Assembly (NCBI RefSeq): GCF_900637205.1
Contig: NZ_LR134355.1
Coordinates: 5,208,001-5,272,000 of the forward strand
Length of the DNA: 64,000 bases
Source: Mycolicibacterium chitae
Lineage (GTDB): Bacteria > Actinomycetota > Actinomycetes > Mycobacteriales > Mycobacteriaceae
Reading direction: 5' to 3'
Below are positions 32,734 through 41,717 of the stretch, one piece after another. The notes below the pieces were generated by a model, which was not told the DNA's origin, did not search any database, and saw only the letters and a list, made by a program, of their open reading frames with translations. The translations under genes and the position numbers were made by a program. Position 1 is the first letter of the stretch. The number at the start of each line of letters is the position of its first letter.

Positions 32734-33243
32734 ATGCGGCGTATCCCCACAGTTCTGACCGTCGCCACCGTCGTGGCGCTCGGCGGCATGGCGAGCAGTT
32801 CGGTTGCGGCCGCGGACAATCCGGACTGGGGCATCAACGGCACCTACGTCGCGACGTCCAACGGTGAGTGGGCCCGCAAGAACGAGGTGTTCTACGACCA
32901 GGCGAGCCTGCGCAGCACGTGGACCGTCAGCACGCAGTGCAGCTATCCGGGCGAATGCACCGGCACCGTGCACAGCGACTGGGGCTGGACCGCGCCGATC
33001 TATCAGCGCAGCGGCGTCTGGTACGTCAAGCACACCATCGAGGACTGGGTGCCCTGCCCCGACGGCAGCACCGCCCCCGGCCTGCAGACCTTCCGGTTCA
33101 AGGCGATGACGCCCGACGGGGCCAACGCCGACCCGACGTCGACGACGCTGGTCGGGGAGGACATCACCACGGGACCCAGCGGTGCGTGCGGCGTGAACAA
33201 GCCGGTGTACATCAACATGCCGTTCAAGCTCACCAAGATCTGA
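32734..33243 (+). CDS. Small secreted protein, function unknown
   Basis: 169 residues. Signal peptide 1-27 cut after SSVAAA. Mature part has four Cys (STQCSYPGECTG, WVPCPDG, SGACG) likely forming two disulfides, Trp-rich strands and a terminal NMPFKLTKI. Similar in architecture to the 43584 protein beyond the mce operon (Cys pair, CxDG-like turn, PFxL end). GAGGAG ribosome site. It lies 31 nt after the thioesterase and convergent with mceF. Mycobacteria have families of such exported proteins without known function. Confidence 0.75.
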   Translation: MRRIPTVLTVATVVALGGMASSSVAAADNPDWGINGTYVATSNGEWARKNEVFYDQASLRSTWTVSTQCSYPGECTGTVHSDWGWTAPIYQRSGVWYVKHTIEDWVPCPDGSTAPGLQTFRFKAMTPDGANADPTSTTLVGEDITTGPSGACGVNKPVYINMPFKLTKI

Positions 33244-33336
33244 TTCTGCTGTCATCGCCCAGAGTCGACTTGTTGACGGGGCCTCTCGGGCGATGCGTAC
33301 AACAACCTGCCCCTCGGCGAGAACCGCTGGGCGAAA

Positions 33337-34839
33337 TCAGCGCGGCATCAGGTCTTCCCAGCTCTGCGGGGCCGGTTGCACCAGGTCGGACTGGCTGAAC
33401 ACGCTGCCGTCCGGCGTGGCGTACTGCCCGGTCCCAGGGTTGTAGGTGGCGATCGCGACCGAGGGCCCGTCCGCTCCGTGGTGCGCGCTCGGCGTCGCGG
33501 GCAGCGCCCCGTCGGCCGGAACCGGCGTCGGCGGCGGGGTGCCCTCGGCGGGCCCGAAGATGTTCGCATCGGGGGTGACCCGGCTGTCCGGGGGTACGCC
33601 CTGGGCGATGAGGCCGGGGTCGACCGGATAGGGGCCGAGCACGTGTTGGCGCATCGCCAAGGGCTGGAAGGGCTCGTCGCTCTCGCAGATCTCCACCGTG
33701 GGTGCGCGCTTGCCCGACTGCGCCATGCACGGATAGTTGCGCGCGCCGCGCACGCCGATCGGCGAGTCCTGCGGCAGCTTGCAGTACAGCCCGTCCGGGG
33801 TGTCCACGTCGGTCAGGTCGTTCGGCGAGCGCCACTCCGACGGCGGCAGGAAGCCCACCGTGCACGCCGGCGGGTCGCCGAGGGTAACGGTGAACTCCGC
33901 CAGGGCCAGTCCGGTCGGGTTGTTCAGCGACGACCCGTAGGACTGGGTGGCGGCCAGGTAGGGCGGCAGCAGCACCAGCAACTGTTCGATCGACCGGTGG
34001 TAGGTGACGCCGATCTGCCCGACCGTCGTCAGGTTCGCCAGCAGCACCGGCAGCGTGGGTTTGACCTGGTTGAGCAGCCGCGAGGCCTCGTCGGCGGCGC
34101 CCGAACCGGAGCGCAGCACCGTCCGGACCTCCGCATCGCGCGCGTCGATCTGACCGGTGATGCCGGCCAGGCTGCGGGCCCAGGTGCGAATGTCCGCGGC
34201 ACTGGCGGCCTGACCGTCGAGCAAGGGTCGGCCGTCGTCGATGAGCGTGCGGGTGCTTTCCCCGGTCGCGTTGAGGTCGGCCGCCAACCTGGCCGAGGAG
34301 TCGAACAACGAGCCCAGGTCGTGGCCGGTTCCGTTGAGCGCCTTGAAGGATTCGTCGAGCAGGCCGGTGAGCTTGCCGGTGGGAATGCTGCCGACCAGGT
34401 CGTTCATCTGGTCGAGCATGGGGCCGACGGGCTGCGGCAGCGCGGACCGGTCGGCGACGATCACCGCCCCGTCCTCCAGATAGGGACCGCTGTCGGTGCG
34501 CGGCAGCAGGTCGACGTACTGCTCGCCGACCGCGGACACGCTGAGCACCTTGGCGTCCAGGTCGGTGGGGATCTTCGGGGAGGTCTTCAGCGACATCGTC
34601 ACCTCGGCCCCCTCGCGGGTCGGGCGGATGTCGGTGACCTTGCCCACCTCGATGCCCCGGTAGGTCACGTTGGAGAACTGGTAAAGGCCGCCGGTGGCGG
34701 GCGCCTGCAGGGTCACCGTGATGCGTCCGATCCCGAGCAGCACCGGGGCCTGCATGTAGACGAAAGCCATTGTGCTCAACCCGATCACGGAGGCGATCGC
34801 GAAGATGATCAACTGGGCGCGGACGAAACGCGTCAGCAT
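33337..34839 (-). CDS. mceF: Mce family protein MceF
   Basis: 500 residues, last gene of the operon. N-terminal membrane anchor (about 7-30), MCE/MlaD domain at about 38-115 (ITVTLQAPATGGLYQFSNVTYRGIEVGKV), a long helical region with LPPYLAAT and the MceF-type region RGARNYPCM with several Cys. The C-terminal 70 residues are Pro/Ala-rich. Mce A-F subunits form a hexameric tunnel across the periplasm for lipid import. ATG overlaps the mceE stop by one base (TGATG). Confidence 0.92.
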   Translation of the reverse strand: MLTRFVRAQLIIFAIASVIGLSTMAFVYMQAPVLLGIGRITVTLQAPATGGLYQFSNVTYRGIEVGKVTDIRPTREGAEVTMSLKTSPKIPTDLDAKVLSVSAVGEQYVDLLPRTDSGPYLEDGAVIVADRSALPQPVGPMLDQMNDLVGSIPTGKLTGLLDESFKALNGTGHDLGSLFDSSARLAADLNATGESTRTLIDDGRPLLDGQAASAADIRTWARSLAGITGQIDARDAEVRTVLRSGSGAADEASRLLNQVKPTLPVLLANLTTVGQIGVTYHRSIEQLLVLLPPYLAATQSYGSSLNNPTGLALAEFTVTLGDPPACTVGFLPPSEWRSPNDLTDVDTPDGLYCKLPQDSPIGVRGARNYPCMAQSGKRAPTVEICESDEPFQPLAMRQHVLGPYPVDPGLIAQGVPPDSRVTPDANIFGPAEGTPPPTPVPADGALPATPSAHHGADGPSVAIATYNPGTGQYATPDGSVFSQSDLVQPAPQSWEDLMPR

Positions 34840-36062
34840 CAGGGCTGCCCTCCCTCGGCTGCCGGTGCGGCTGCCGGTGCGGCTGCCGGTGCGGCTGCCG
34901 GTGCGGCTGCCGGTGCCTCGACGAGCGGCGGGATGGTCGCCACGTCCTCGGGCATCGGCGTCAGCGGCGCGTTGAGCGGGTCCCGGGTGTAGGTCGAGTA
35001 CCAGGGGTCCCCGGGAGCCGGCACCAAGGAAGCGTTCGGTTCACCCCACCGCGTGCCGAGCATGAGTCCGCTCTTCAGCCGCGAGATCGTGAAGTCGAAG
35101 ACGATGAACTGGTTCATGAAATCGCCGCGGATGCCGCGGTCGATGAACTCCTGGGTGTACGGGTAGGTGGGCAGATAGGCCAGCGCGGTCGCCAGATCGG
35201 GGCCCACGTCGGCCAGCGCCCGCACCGTCGGTTCGAGATTCTCCAGGTTGCGGACGATGTCGGCCTGCGAATCGGTGATGAGTTGCGTTGCGGTGTCGCT
35301 GAAGTGCCCCAGCTTCTGGAGTGCTGTGGTGATCCGCGGGCGCAGCTCGTTGAGCACCTCCAGGGCCTGGGGAATGCGGTCCAGCGCGGCGGCGAGCACT
35401 TCCCGTTCGCCGGCGAAGGTCCCGGCGAGCCGTTCCAACTCCGAGATCGAGGCGATGATGTTGTGGTGCTGGTTGTCCAGCAGGCCCACGACCTTGTTCA
35501 TTCGGGTGACCAGGTCGCGGATCTGGCCCTGCCGGCCGTCCAGCGCAGCGCTGAAGTTGTCGATGATGCCGCCGATATGGGTCAGGCCGCCGCCGTTGAC
35601 GACCACCGCCAGCGACGACAGCGTCTGCTCGGTGGACGGGTAGGTCGACGTCCGGTCCACCGGGATGGTGGCGCCGGCGGGCAGGCGACCGGTGGGCTCC
35701 TCCCCCACCGGCGGGTCGAGCGCAAGATGCATCGAACCCAGCAGGCTGGTCTGGCCCACGGTGGCGACCGCGTTCGCCGGGACCACCACATCGGGTCGCA
35801 CCGACAGGTCCACGTGGGCGCGCCAGTCGTCCACCACCATCGTGCCGACCGCACCGACGACGACGTCGTTCACCATGACCGGCGAATTCGACTCCAGCGT
35901 ACCGATATTGGCGATCTCTACCTGATAGTGCAGGGCGCCGCTGCCGGTGCCCACCGTGCCGGGCAGCGGCAACGAGTTCAGGCCGTCGAACGAGCAGCCG
36001 GAAGCCACCACGGCCAGGGCGCACGCCGCGGCCACGGCACGGGTGATCCGTCCAGTCCTCAT
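34839..36062 (-). CDS. mceE: Mce lipoprotein MceE (Lpr-type)
   Basis: 407 residues. Signal peptide with lipobox VVASGC (Cys23), MCE domain at about 42-120 (LHYQVEIANIGTLESNSPVMVNDVVVG), helical needle region, then a C-terminal run of alternating APAA encoded by five 12-bp repeats (34858-34917). MceE is the lipid-anchored subunit of the six-subunit importer. Overlaps mceD start-stop by four bases and mceF by one. The APAA tail probably lies in the periplasm. Confidence 0.93.
   Translation of the reverse strand: MRTGRITRAVAAACALAVVASGCSFDGLNSLPLPGTVGTGSGALHYQVEIANIGTLESNSPVMVNDVVVGAVGTMVVDDWRAHVDLSVRPDVVVPANAVATVGQTSLLGSMHLALDPPVGEEPTGRLPAGATIPVDRTSTYPSTEQTLSSLAVVVNGGGLTHIGGIIDNFSAALDGRQGQIRDLVTRMNKVVGLLDNQHHNIIASISELERLAGTFAGEREVLAAALDRIPQALEVLNELRPRITTALQKLGHFSDTATQLITDSQADIVRNLENLEPTVRALADVGPDLATALAYLPTYPYTQEFIDRGIRGDFMNQFIVFDFTISRLKSGLMLGTRWGEPNASLVPAPGDPWYSTYTRDPLNAPLTPMPEDVATIPPLVEAPAAAPAAAPAAAPAAAPAAEGGQP
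34858..34917 (-). repeat. Five in-frame 12-bp repeats in mceE
   Basis: Unit GCTGCCGGTGCG (plus strand) at 34858, 34870, 34882, 34894 and 34906, the last ending in C. It encodes the APAA tail of MceE. Copy number is likely variable by slippage and never breaks the frame. Confidence 0.9.
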
Positions 36063-37546
36063 CGGGTGCCTCCCGTCGGTGCCGGTGCTGCAGCGGGCGT
36101 CTCGGCGGGCAGCAACATCTCGGCGAGGTTCGAGGCCGCGGGCGCCGCCGGTGGCGGTGCCGGCACGCCCGGGGGGATCGGGGCGCCGGGATACAGGGCC
36201 GGCTGGCGGCCGGCGGGCAACCCGTCGGGCGCGTAGGCGCCCGGCGGTTGGGGCGGGTCGAACCAGCCCGGCGGCGGCGGTGAATCGCCGCCGGCGCCGG
36301 TGTACGCGGACGTGGCCGGGGGGATTTCGGCCGGCACCGGGGCCGGTCCCGAACCACCGGGTGCGAGAGCGGGATCAGAGTAGATCACGTTCTTGGGCGC
36401 GGGCCCCAGGTAGGCGTTGAACGGGAACGGCAGATAGTTGAAGTTCATCAGCCGCAGTGCGGGGCCCAGATATTCGGCGCAGGCCTTGGCCGATTCGGAG
36501 GCGGTGACGTTCTGCACCGCGGCAATCGACGAGCAGATCGCATGCAGGGGGTTCGCGAAGTTGTTGACCGCGAACGACCCGCGCGGCCCGCCGGAGTCCG
36601 GGTTGTAGATGTTGTAGCCGTTGACCAGCGCGTTCGGCGCGGCATGCAGGACGTTCTTGACCACCATGCTGTTGTCGGACAGCACCTGGGTCACGTTCGC
36701 CAGCCGCTGCATCTGCTCGGCGGTCTGGTCGCGCGAACCTTCGATGAACCGCTGCACCTTGCCGACGGCCTGGGAGAGTTCGGTGATCGCCGAGTCCAGA
36801 TCCGAGCGGCCGCCGTCGATCACGCTGGTGACGTCGGCGAGGCGATCCTGGAACTGCACGATCTGGGTGTTGCTGTCCCGCAAGGCACTCACGAACACCT
36901 GGAGGTTCTCGATGGTCGCCACGATGTCACCGCTGCCCTCGCCGAGAATCCTTCCGACGTCGGACAGTTCGGTGATGGTCCGCCGGAACTTGTCGCCGTT
37001 GCCGGCCATCGCGTCGGCGGCGGTGTCGATGAAGCGACCCAGCGAGGTGTCCGAGACCCCGCTCTCGGGACCCAGTTCGGTGGCCAGGCGGGTCAGCTGG
37101 TCCTTGATCTGATCCCACTCGACCGGAATCGCGGTGCGGTCCTCACCGATCTCGGCGCCGTCGGCCATGACCTGGCCGCCGGCCTCCGGGCTCGAACCGT
37201 AGGCGGGGGTCAGCTGCACATAACGGGCCGACACCAGGTTGGGCGCCACGATGATCGCCTTCGCATCCGCGGGAACGGGCACGTCGCGGTCCACGTGCAG
37301 CGTCACCCGGGCCTGCGTCCCGGCGGCCTCGATGGAGTCGATGGTGCCCACCCGCACCCCGACGACGCGCACCTCGTCACCGGGATAGATGGCCGTCGCC
37401 GACTTGAAGTGGGCGACGATGGTCTTGGGACCCAGGAACTGCTGGTAGGCCAGGTATCCCACGCCTGCCACCAGCACCGCCGCCAGAGCGGAGAGCAGCA
37501 ACTTCGTGGCCCGCGGACCGAGCCGCCGGTTGGCGATCATGCTCAT
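36059..37546 (-). CDS. mceD: Mce family protein MceD
   Basis: 495 residues. Membrane anchor at about 15-32, MCE domain at about 38-120 (TIVAHFKSATAIYPGDEVRVVGVRVGTID), helical domain, and a Pro-rich C-terminus of roughly 100 residues (PPPPGWFDPPQPPG), as usual for MceD. The motif NGYNIYNPDSGGPRG is family-typical. Overlaps mceC (TGA/ATG region 37543-37546) and mceE by four bases each. Confidence 0.93.
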   Translation of the reverse strand: MSMIANRRLGPRATKLLLSALAAVLVAGVGYLAYQQFLGPKTIVAHFKSATAIYPGDEVRVVGVRVGTIDSIEAAGTQARVTLHVDRDVPVPADAKAIIVAPNLVSARYVQLTPAYGSSPEAGGQVMADGAEIGEDRTAIPVEWDQIKDQLTRLATELGPESGVSDTSLGRFIDTAADAMAGNGDKFRRTITELSDVGRILGEGSGDIVATIENLQVFVSALRDSNTQIVQFQDRLADVTSVIDGGRSDLDSAITELSQAVGKVQRFIEGSRDQTAEQMQRLANVTQVLSDNSMVVKNVLHAAPNALVNGYNIYNPDSGGPRGSFAVNNFANPLHAICSSIAAVQNVTASESAKACAEYLGPALRLMNFNYLPFPFNAYLGPAPKNVIYSDPALAPGGSGPAPVPAEIPPATSAYTGAGGDSPPPPGWFDPPQPPGAYAPDGLPAGRQPALYPGAPIPPGVPAPPPAAPAASNLAEMLLPAETPAAAPAPTGGTR

Positions 37547-38619
37547 CCTCCGGGAATGCCGTTGTAGGGGAACGGGAATTCGGCGCGCGGCCCGGCATTG
37601 TCGGGCGGCTGACCGGCATCGACGCCCCGGCGGAAGCCGAGCGCGTAGTCGAGGAACGGCTGGATCGCGGGCCCCGGCAGCAGGTTGGCCGGGAACCCGT
37701 TGTAGTAGAACCCGTTGTTGACCGCTTCGCCCTGCGTCAACTGGTATTTCGCGAGGCCCTCGAGCGATTGCGTCAGGTTGTCGCGGTTGCGTTCGAGCAT
37801 CTCGGAGACCCGGTTCAGCTGCTCGAGTGTCGGGGCCAGCTCCTGCTCGTTGTCGTCGACGAGGCCGGACAGCTGCTGGGCGACCGTGGTGGTGTTGGCC
37901 AACAGGGTGACGATCGCATGCCGTCGGTCCCGCAGCACGCCGAGCAGATCGTTGGCGTTGAGCAGCAGGCGGTTCACCTGATCGCTGCGCTCGGACAGGA
38001 TTCCGGTGACGGCCCCGGCGGTGTCGAGCAGGCTGCCCAGCGACTCGTTGCGATTGTTCAGCGACTTCGACAGCCGGCTGACCCCGTCGAAGGTGGGCGC
38101 CAGCTGCGGCGCCATCCGCTCGATGGTCTCCGACAGCGTATCCAGCGACTGGTTGATGGCCGCGGTGTCGGTTTCGGCGGTGTTCGAGGTGAATTCGTTG
38201 AGGGCGTCGTTGAGCGTGTAGGGCGACGCGGTCCGCGACACCGGGATGACGCCGCGCGCACCGAGGCTGCCGCTGCCGCGGGGTTCGACCACCAGGACTC
38301 GTTCCCCGAGCAGCGTGCCGATACTGATCTGCGCCTCGGTGTCGGTGCCGAGGCGCACCTTGCTGTTGACGGCGAACGTCACCAGGGCCTTGCCGGCATC
38401 GAGTTCGACGTCGGTGACGGTGCCGACGGTGACGCCCGAAACCTTCACCTCGTTGCCGGCGGCCAGCCCCCCGGCCTCGGCGAACACCGCCTGATACCGG
38501 ACCGAGGTCGCCATCGACACCAACTGCTGGGGCTGCAGGCCCACCGCGATGATCAGCACGACCAGCACCAGGCCGATGAATCCGGCCCGGACCAAAGAAG
38601 ATTCGCGATACTTCAGCAT
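37543..38619 (-). CDS. mceC: Mce family protein MceC
   Basis: 358 residues. Membrane anchor at about 8-27 (AGFIGLVLVVLIIAVGL), MCE domain VRYQAVFAEAGGLAAGNEVKVSGVTVGTV, helical domain and FYYNGFPANLLPGPAIQPFL near the end, typical of MceC. ATG 38619 is used because GCGAGGAG precedes it and the overlap with the mceB stop is TGATG; an upstream ATG at 38634 covers this ribosome site. Confidence 0.92.
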   Translation of the reverse strand: MLKYRESSLVRAGFIGLVLVVLIIAVGLQPQQLVSMATSVRYQAVFAEAGGLAAGNEVKVSGVTVGTVTDVELDAGKALVTFAVNSKVRLGTDTEAQISIGTLLGERVLVVEPRGSGSLGARGVIPVSRTASPYTLNDALNEFTSNTAETDTAAINQSLDTLSETIERMAPQLAPTFDGVSRLSKSLNNRNESLGSLLDTAGAVTGILSERSDQVNRLLLNANDLLGVLRDRRHAIVTLLANTTTVAQQLSGLVDDNEQELAPTLEQLNRVSEMLERNRDNLTQSLEGLAKYQLTQGEAVNNGFYYNGFPANLLPGPAIQPFLDYALGFRRGVDAGQPPDNAGPRAEFPFPYNGIPGG

Positions 38620-39650
38620 CAGGGCTCCTCGCATCTTCCCGTGTTCTGAATGATCCAGGGGAAATAGGCGGTGCGCCCCTCGAGATCCGATACGCGCATC
38701 GAGATCCCGCAGAGGTAGAGGTTCAGCCAGCTGCCGTAGGAGCCCAGTCGCACCAGCTTGCGGTAGTTCTTCGGGGTCTTGTGCAGTGCGAGGTCCAGCC
38801 GCGCGAGATCCGTGTCGTTCGACAGCAGCGGCGCCAACCGGGTCAGCTCATCCACGGTGCCCGACAACGGCGGCCGCGCCTCGGTGAGCAGATCCGCCAG
38901 GGAGGCCGTCCCGTGGTCCAGCGCGGTGATGGCCTCGCCGATCGGGTCCCGTTCCTCGGCCAGCCCGCTCACCAGGCGCTCGAGCCCGTCCACCGCGCCG
39001 GAGAACTTCTTGCCGTCCTTGGCGAGCACCGCCAGGGTCTCGTTGAGGTTGTCGATGAGGCGCTCCACGGTTTCCCCGTTGTCGGCCACCGCGTTGGTGA
39101 ACGACGACGTCCTGGCGAACAGCGACTCGAGGTCCCCGCCTTGGCCCTGCAGGATCTGGATCAGGGAGGCGGTCAGCGTGTTGACATCCTCGGGATCGAG
39201 CCCGCGGATGACCGGCTTGAGACCGCCGAGCAGCAGGTCGAGGTTGAGCGCGGGCTCGGTGCGATCGAGTCCGATGTGGGACCCCGGCGGCTGGAGCTTG
39301 CCGGACCCGGGTTCATCGAGGAGTTCCAGGTAGCGGTCGCCGACCAGGTTGAGGTAGCGCACCGCGACCCGGGTGCTTTCGGTGAGCCTGATGTGGTCGT
39401 CGGCGTCGAAGGCGACCAGCACGGTGTTGTCGGGCTGCAGGTCCACCTTCCGCACGGTGCCGATCCGGATTCCGGACACCCGCACCGAGTCCCCGGTCTT
39501 CAGACTCGAAGAGTCCTCGAACAGCGCCGAGTAGCCGTGGGTGGAGCCCGAGCGGTATTGGCTGAAGATCACGAAGAGGCCCGCGGTGAGCAGCACCATC
39601 GTGAGACCGAACGCGCCGAACTTTGCGGCGGTTTTCCCGAGCCCGCTCAT
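38619..39650 (-). CDS. mceB: Mce family protein MceB
   Basis: 343 residues. Anchor helix at about 10-30, MCE domain YSALFEDSSSLKTGDSVRVSGIRIGTV, long amphipathic helices and Cys in YLCGIS and GRCEEP, characteristic of MceB. ATG 39650 overlaps the mceA stop by four bases (ATGA). Part of the periplasmic-spanning importer hexamer. Confidence 0.93.
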   Translation of the reverse strand: MSGLGKTAAKFGAFGLTMVLLTAGLFVIFSQYRSGSTHGYSALFEDSSSLKTGDSVRVSGIRIGTVRKVDLQPDNTVLVAFDADDHIRLTESTRVAVRYLNLVGDRYLELLDEPGSGKLQPPGSHIGLDRTEPALNLDLLLGGLKPVIRGLDPEDVNTLTASLIQILQGQGGDLESLFARTSSFTNAVADNGETVERLIDNLNETLAVLAKDGKKFSGAVDGLERLVSGLAEERDPIGEAITALDHGTASLADLLTEARPPLSGTVDELTRLAPLLSNDTDLARLDLALHKTPKNYRKLVRLGSYGSWLNLYLCGISMRVSDLEGRTAYFPWIIQNTGRCEEP

Positions 39651-40831
39651 CCGGGGTGCCCGGTCTGTGCGGTGTTGCGCGGCGGTCCGTCGATGGGCCC
39701 GTACAGCGCCTGCTTGAGGGCGTCGGAGTTCAGCAGGATGCCGTCGTTGCCGTACTGCGCGGGGTTGGCGTTGACGTCGGTGATGACGAACGGCGGCCGC
39801 TTCTGGAACGGCACCTTGGGCAGGTCGGTGCACTGCGGGCCGCCGGTGGCGGCCACCTTGGGCAGGTTCTGCGGATAGCGATAGCGCTCCTGGCCCAGCA
39901 CCACGGTCTGCAGGAGCACCCCGCCGGGCATCGGTGTGCCCGGCGCCTTGGCCAATTCGACGGCGCCGCCGATCCCGCAGGTCAGTGCCGGGTGGTACTG
40001 GTTGGTGAGGTCGGTGGTGGGGACCAGCAGGCGCATGAGGTCGGTGATCGCCGCCCGGTTGGTACCCACCACCTCGTCGCCCGTATCGGCCAGGCCGATG
40101 ACGCTGATCAGCAGGGCATCGAGGTGCTGCTGTTCGTCCACCAGCATTTGACTCATCCGGGTCGACGCGGCCACGGTGGTCACCAGGTCCGGCGCCGCAT
40201 CGGCGTAGGCCCTGAATACCTCTGGGGCCACCGCGATCTCATGCTCCATGGCGGGCAGGCTCGGGTCGATCTTGGCGAGGAACTCGTCGAAGTCGGTCAG
40301 CATCTGGCCGATCTGTTCGCCGCGCCCGTCCACGGCGGTCGCCAGGGCGCCGAGGGTCTCGTTGAGTTTGGTGGGTTCGATCTTGTTCAGGACCGAGGAC
40401 AGCTGTTCGAAGACGGTGTTGATCTCCACGGAGACGTGCTCGGCGCCGAGCACCTGACCCGCTCGCAACGGTTCGGCGGCGGGATCCGCCGGGGGGACCA
40501 GGTCGACGAACTTCGAGCCGAACACGGTCGTCGACGCGATGTCCACGGTGACGTTGGCGGGAATGATGTCCATGTAGGCCGGGTCCATCGCCAGGTGCAG
40601 GGCAGCGGTCCCGTCGGGCAGGGATTCGATGGATTTGACCGAACCCACTTGGGCGCCATGCAATTTCACCTTGGCGTCGGGGTTCATCACCAGACCGGCC
40701 CGTTGCGACAGCACGGTGACGGGGACCGTCTTGGTGAAGTCGCCGCGGAACAACCCGACCGCGACCGCCACCACGGCCAACGCCATCAGCAGGCTGGCCG
40801 CTCCCACCAGCTGCCTCTTGTCCAGTGCCAT
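39647..40831 (-). CDS. mceA: Mce family protein MceA
   Basis: 394 residues. Anchor helix (about 8-28), MCE domain with LSQRAGLVMNPDAKVKLHGAQVGSV, helical region, and LTCGIGGAVELAKAPGTPMPGG plus PPFVITDVNANPAQYG near the end. First Mce subunit of the operon. The substrate class (steroid, fatty acid, mycolic-type lipid) cannot be read from sequence; the neighbouring steroid island suggests a sterol-like lipid. Confidence 0.93.
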   Translation of the reverse strand: MALDKRQLVGAASLLMALAVVAVAVGLFRGDFTKTVPVTVLSQRAGLVMNPDAKVKLHGAQVGSVKSIESLPDGTAALHLAMDPAYMDIIPANVTVDIASTTVFGSKFVDLVPPADPAAEPLRAGQVLGAEHVSVEINTVFEQLSSVLNKIEPTKLNETLGALATAVDGRGEQIGQMLTDFDEFLAKIDPSLPAMEHEIAVAPEVFRAYADAAPDLVTTVAASTRMSQMLVDEQQHLDALLISVIGLADTGDEVVGTNRAAITDLMRLLVPTTDLTNQYHPALTCGIGGAVELAKAPGTPMPGGVLLQTVVLGQERYRYPQNLPKVAATGGPQCTDLPKVPFQKRPPFVITDVNANPAQYGNDGILLNSDALKQALYGPIDGPPRNTAQTGHPG

Positions 40832-40845
40832 CGCTGCGCTCCGCC

Positions 40846-41703
40846 CTAACCTGAAAGGTTGAAGTTGCCGTTGGAGCCGTAGATCGACAGGGAGACCAGC
40901 AGGGTCACACTGACCACCGCGACCAGCGAGGTGCGTACCGCGTTACCGACCGCGGCGCCGACCCCGGCCGGCCCACCGGTGGCGAAATAGCCAAAGTAGG
41001 TGTGGATCAACAAGATCGTGATCGCCATCAGGATCGCCTGCAAAAACGACCACAGCAGATCGATCGGGTTCAAGAACGTATAGAAGTAATGGTTGTACAA
41101 CCCACCGGACTGCCCGAGCAGCACCACCGTGGTGAACTGCGCCGCCACGAACGACATGATCACCGCGATCGCATACAACGGCGTGATCGCCGTCATGCCC
41201 GCGATGATCCGCGTGGAGACCAGATACTCAATCGGCGGGATCCCCATCGACTCCAACGCGTCGACCTCTTCGTTGATCCGCATCGCCCCCAACTGCGCGG
41301 TCACCCCCGCACCAAACGTCGCGGCCAACCCGATCCCGGCCACGATCGGCGCAGCGATGCGCACATTGATGAACGCCGACAAGAACCCCGTCAACGCCTC
41401 GATACCGATATTGCCCAGCGACGAATACCCCTGGATCGCCAACACCCCACCGGTGGCCAACGTCAAGAACCCGACGATCACCACGGTCCCGCCGATCATC
41501 GCCAACGTGCCCGCACCCATCGAGATCTCGGCGATCAACCGGATGATCTCCTTGCGGAAATGCATCGTCGCGTGCGGCACCCCGGCAATCGCGCGACCGT
41601 AGAACAAGATGTGATCACCGATACGGGAAAAGAAATCCACCGGCCGGCCCGCCTGGCCGACCAACCGCGGAAACCGCTGCCGTAACAATGTCGAAGTACC
41701 CAT
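40846..41703 (-). CDS. yrbEB: YrbE-type permease B of the Mce system
   Basis: 285 residues, MlaE fold. Five to six membrane helices and the conserved AQLGAMRINEEVDALESMGIPPIEYLVSTR loop that contacts the MceG ATPase. Forms with YrbEA the inner-membrane channel under the Mce hexamer. From about 40990 into the next gene the codons favour TTG, GCG and GGG over CTG, GCC and GGC of the mce genes, unlike its own C-terminal end. No MceG ATPase gene is in the window; it is usually encoded elsewhere. Confidence 0.93.
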   Translation of the reverse strand: MGTSTLLRQRFPRLVGQAGRPVDFFSRIGDHILFYGRAIAGVPHATMHFRKEIIRLIAEISMGAGTLAMIGGTVVIVGFLTLATGGVLAIQGYSSLGNIGIEALTGFLSAFINVRIAAPIVAGIGLAATFGAGVTAQLGAMRINEEVDALESMGIPPIEYLVSTRIIAGMTAITPLYAIAVIMSFVAAQFTTVVLLGQSGGLYNHYFYTFLNPIDLLWSFLQAILMAITILLIHTYFGYFATGGPAGVGAAVGNAVRTSLVAVVSVTLLVSLSIYGSNGNFNLSG

Positions 41704-41717
41704 AGCGTGCGCCCCGC

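Noticed and set aside
33253..33295. Inverted repeat CATCGCCC/GGGCGATG between the secreted protein and mceF
   Set aside because: Only 8 bp with a long loop; too weak to call a terminator.
34858..34917. Possible CRISPR-like array
   Set aside because: Contiguous 12-bp repeats without spacers, in frame inside mceE.
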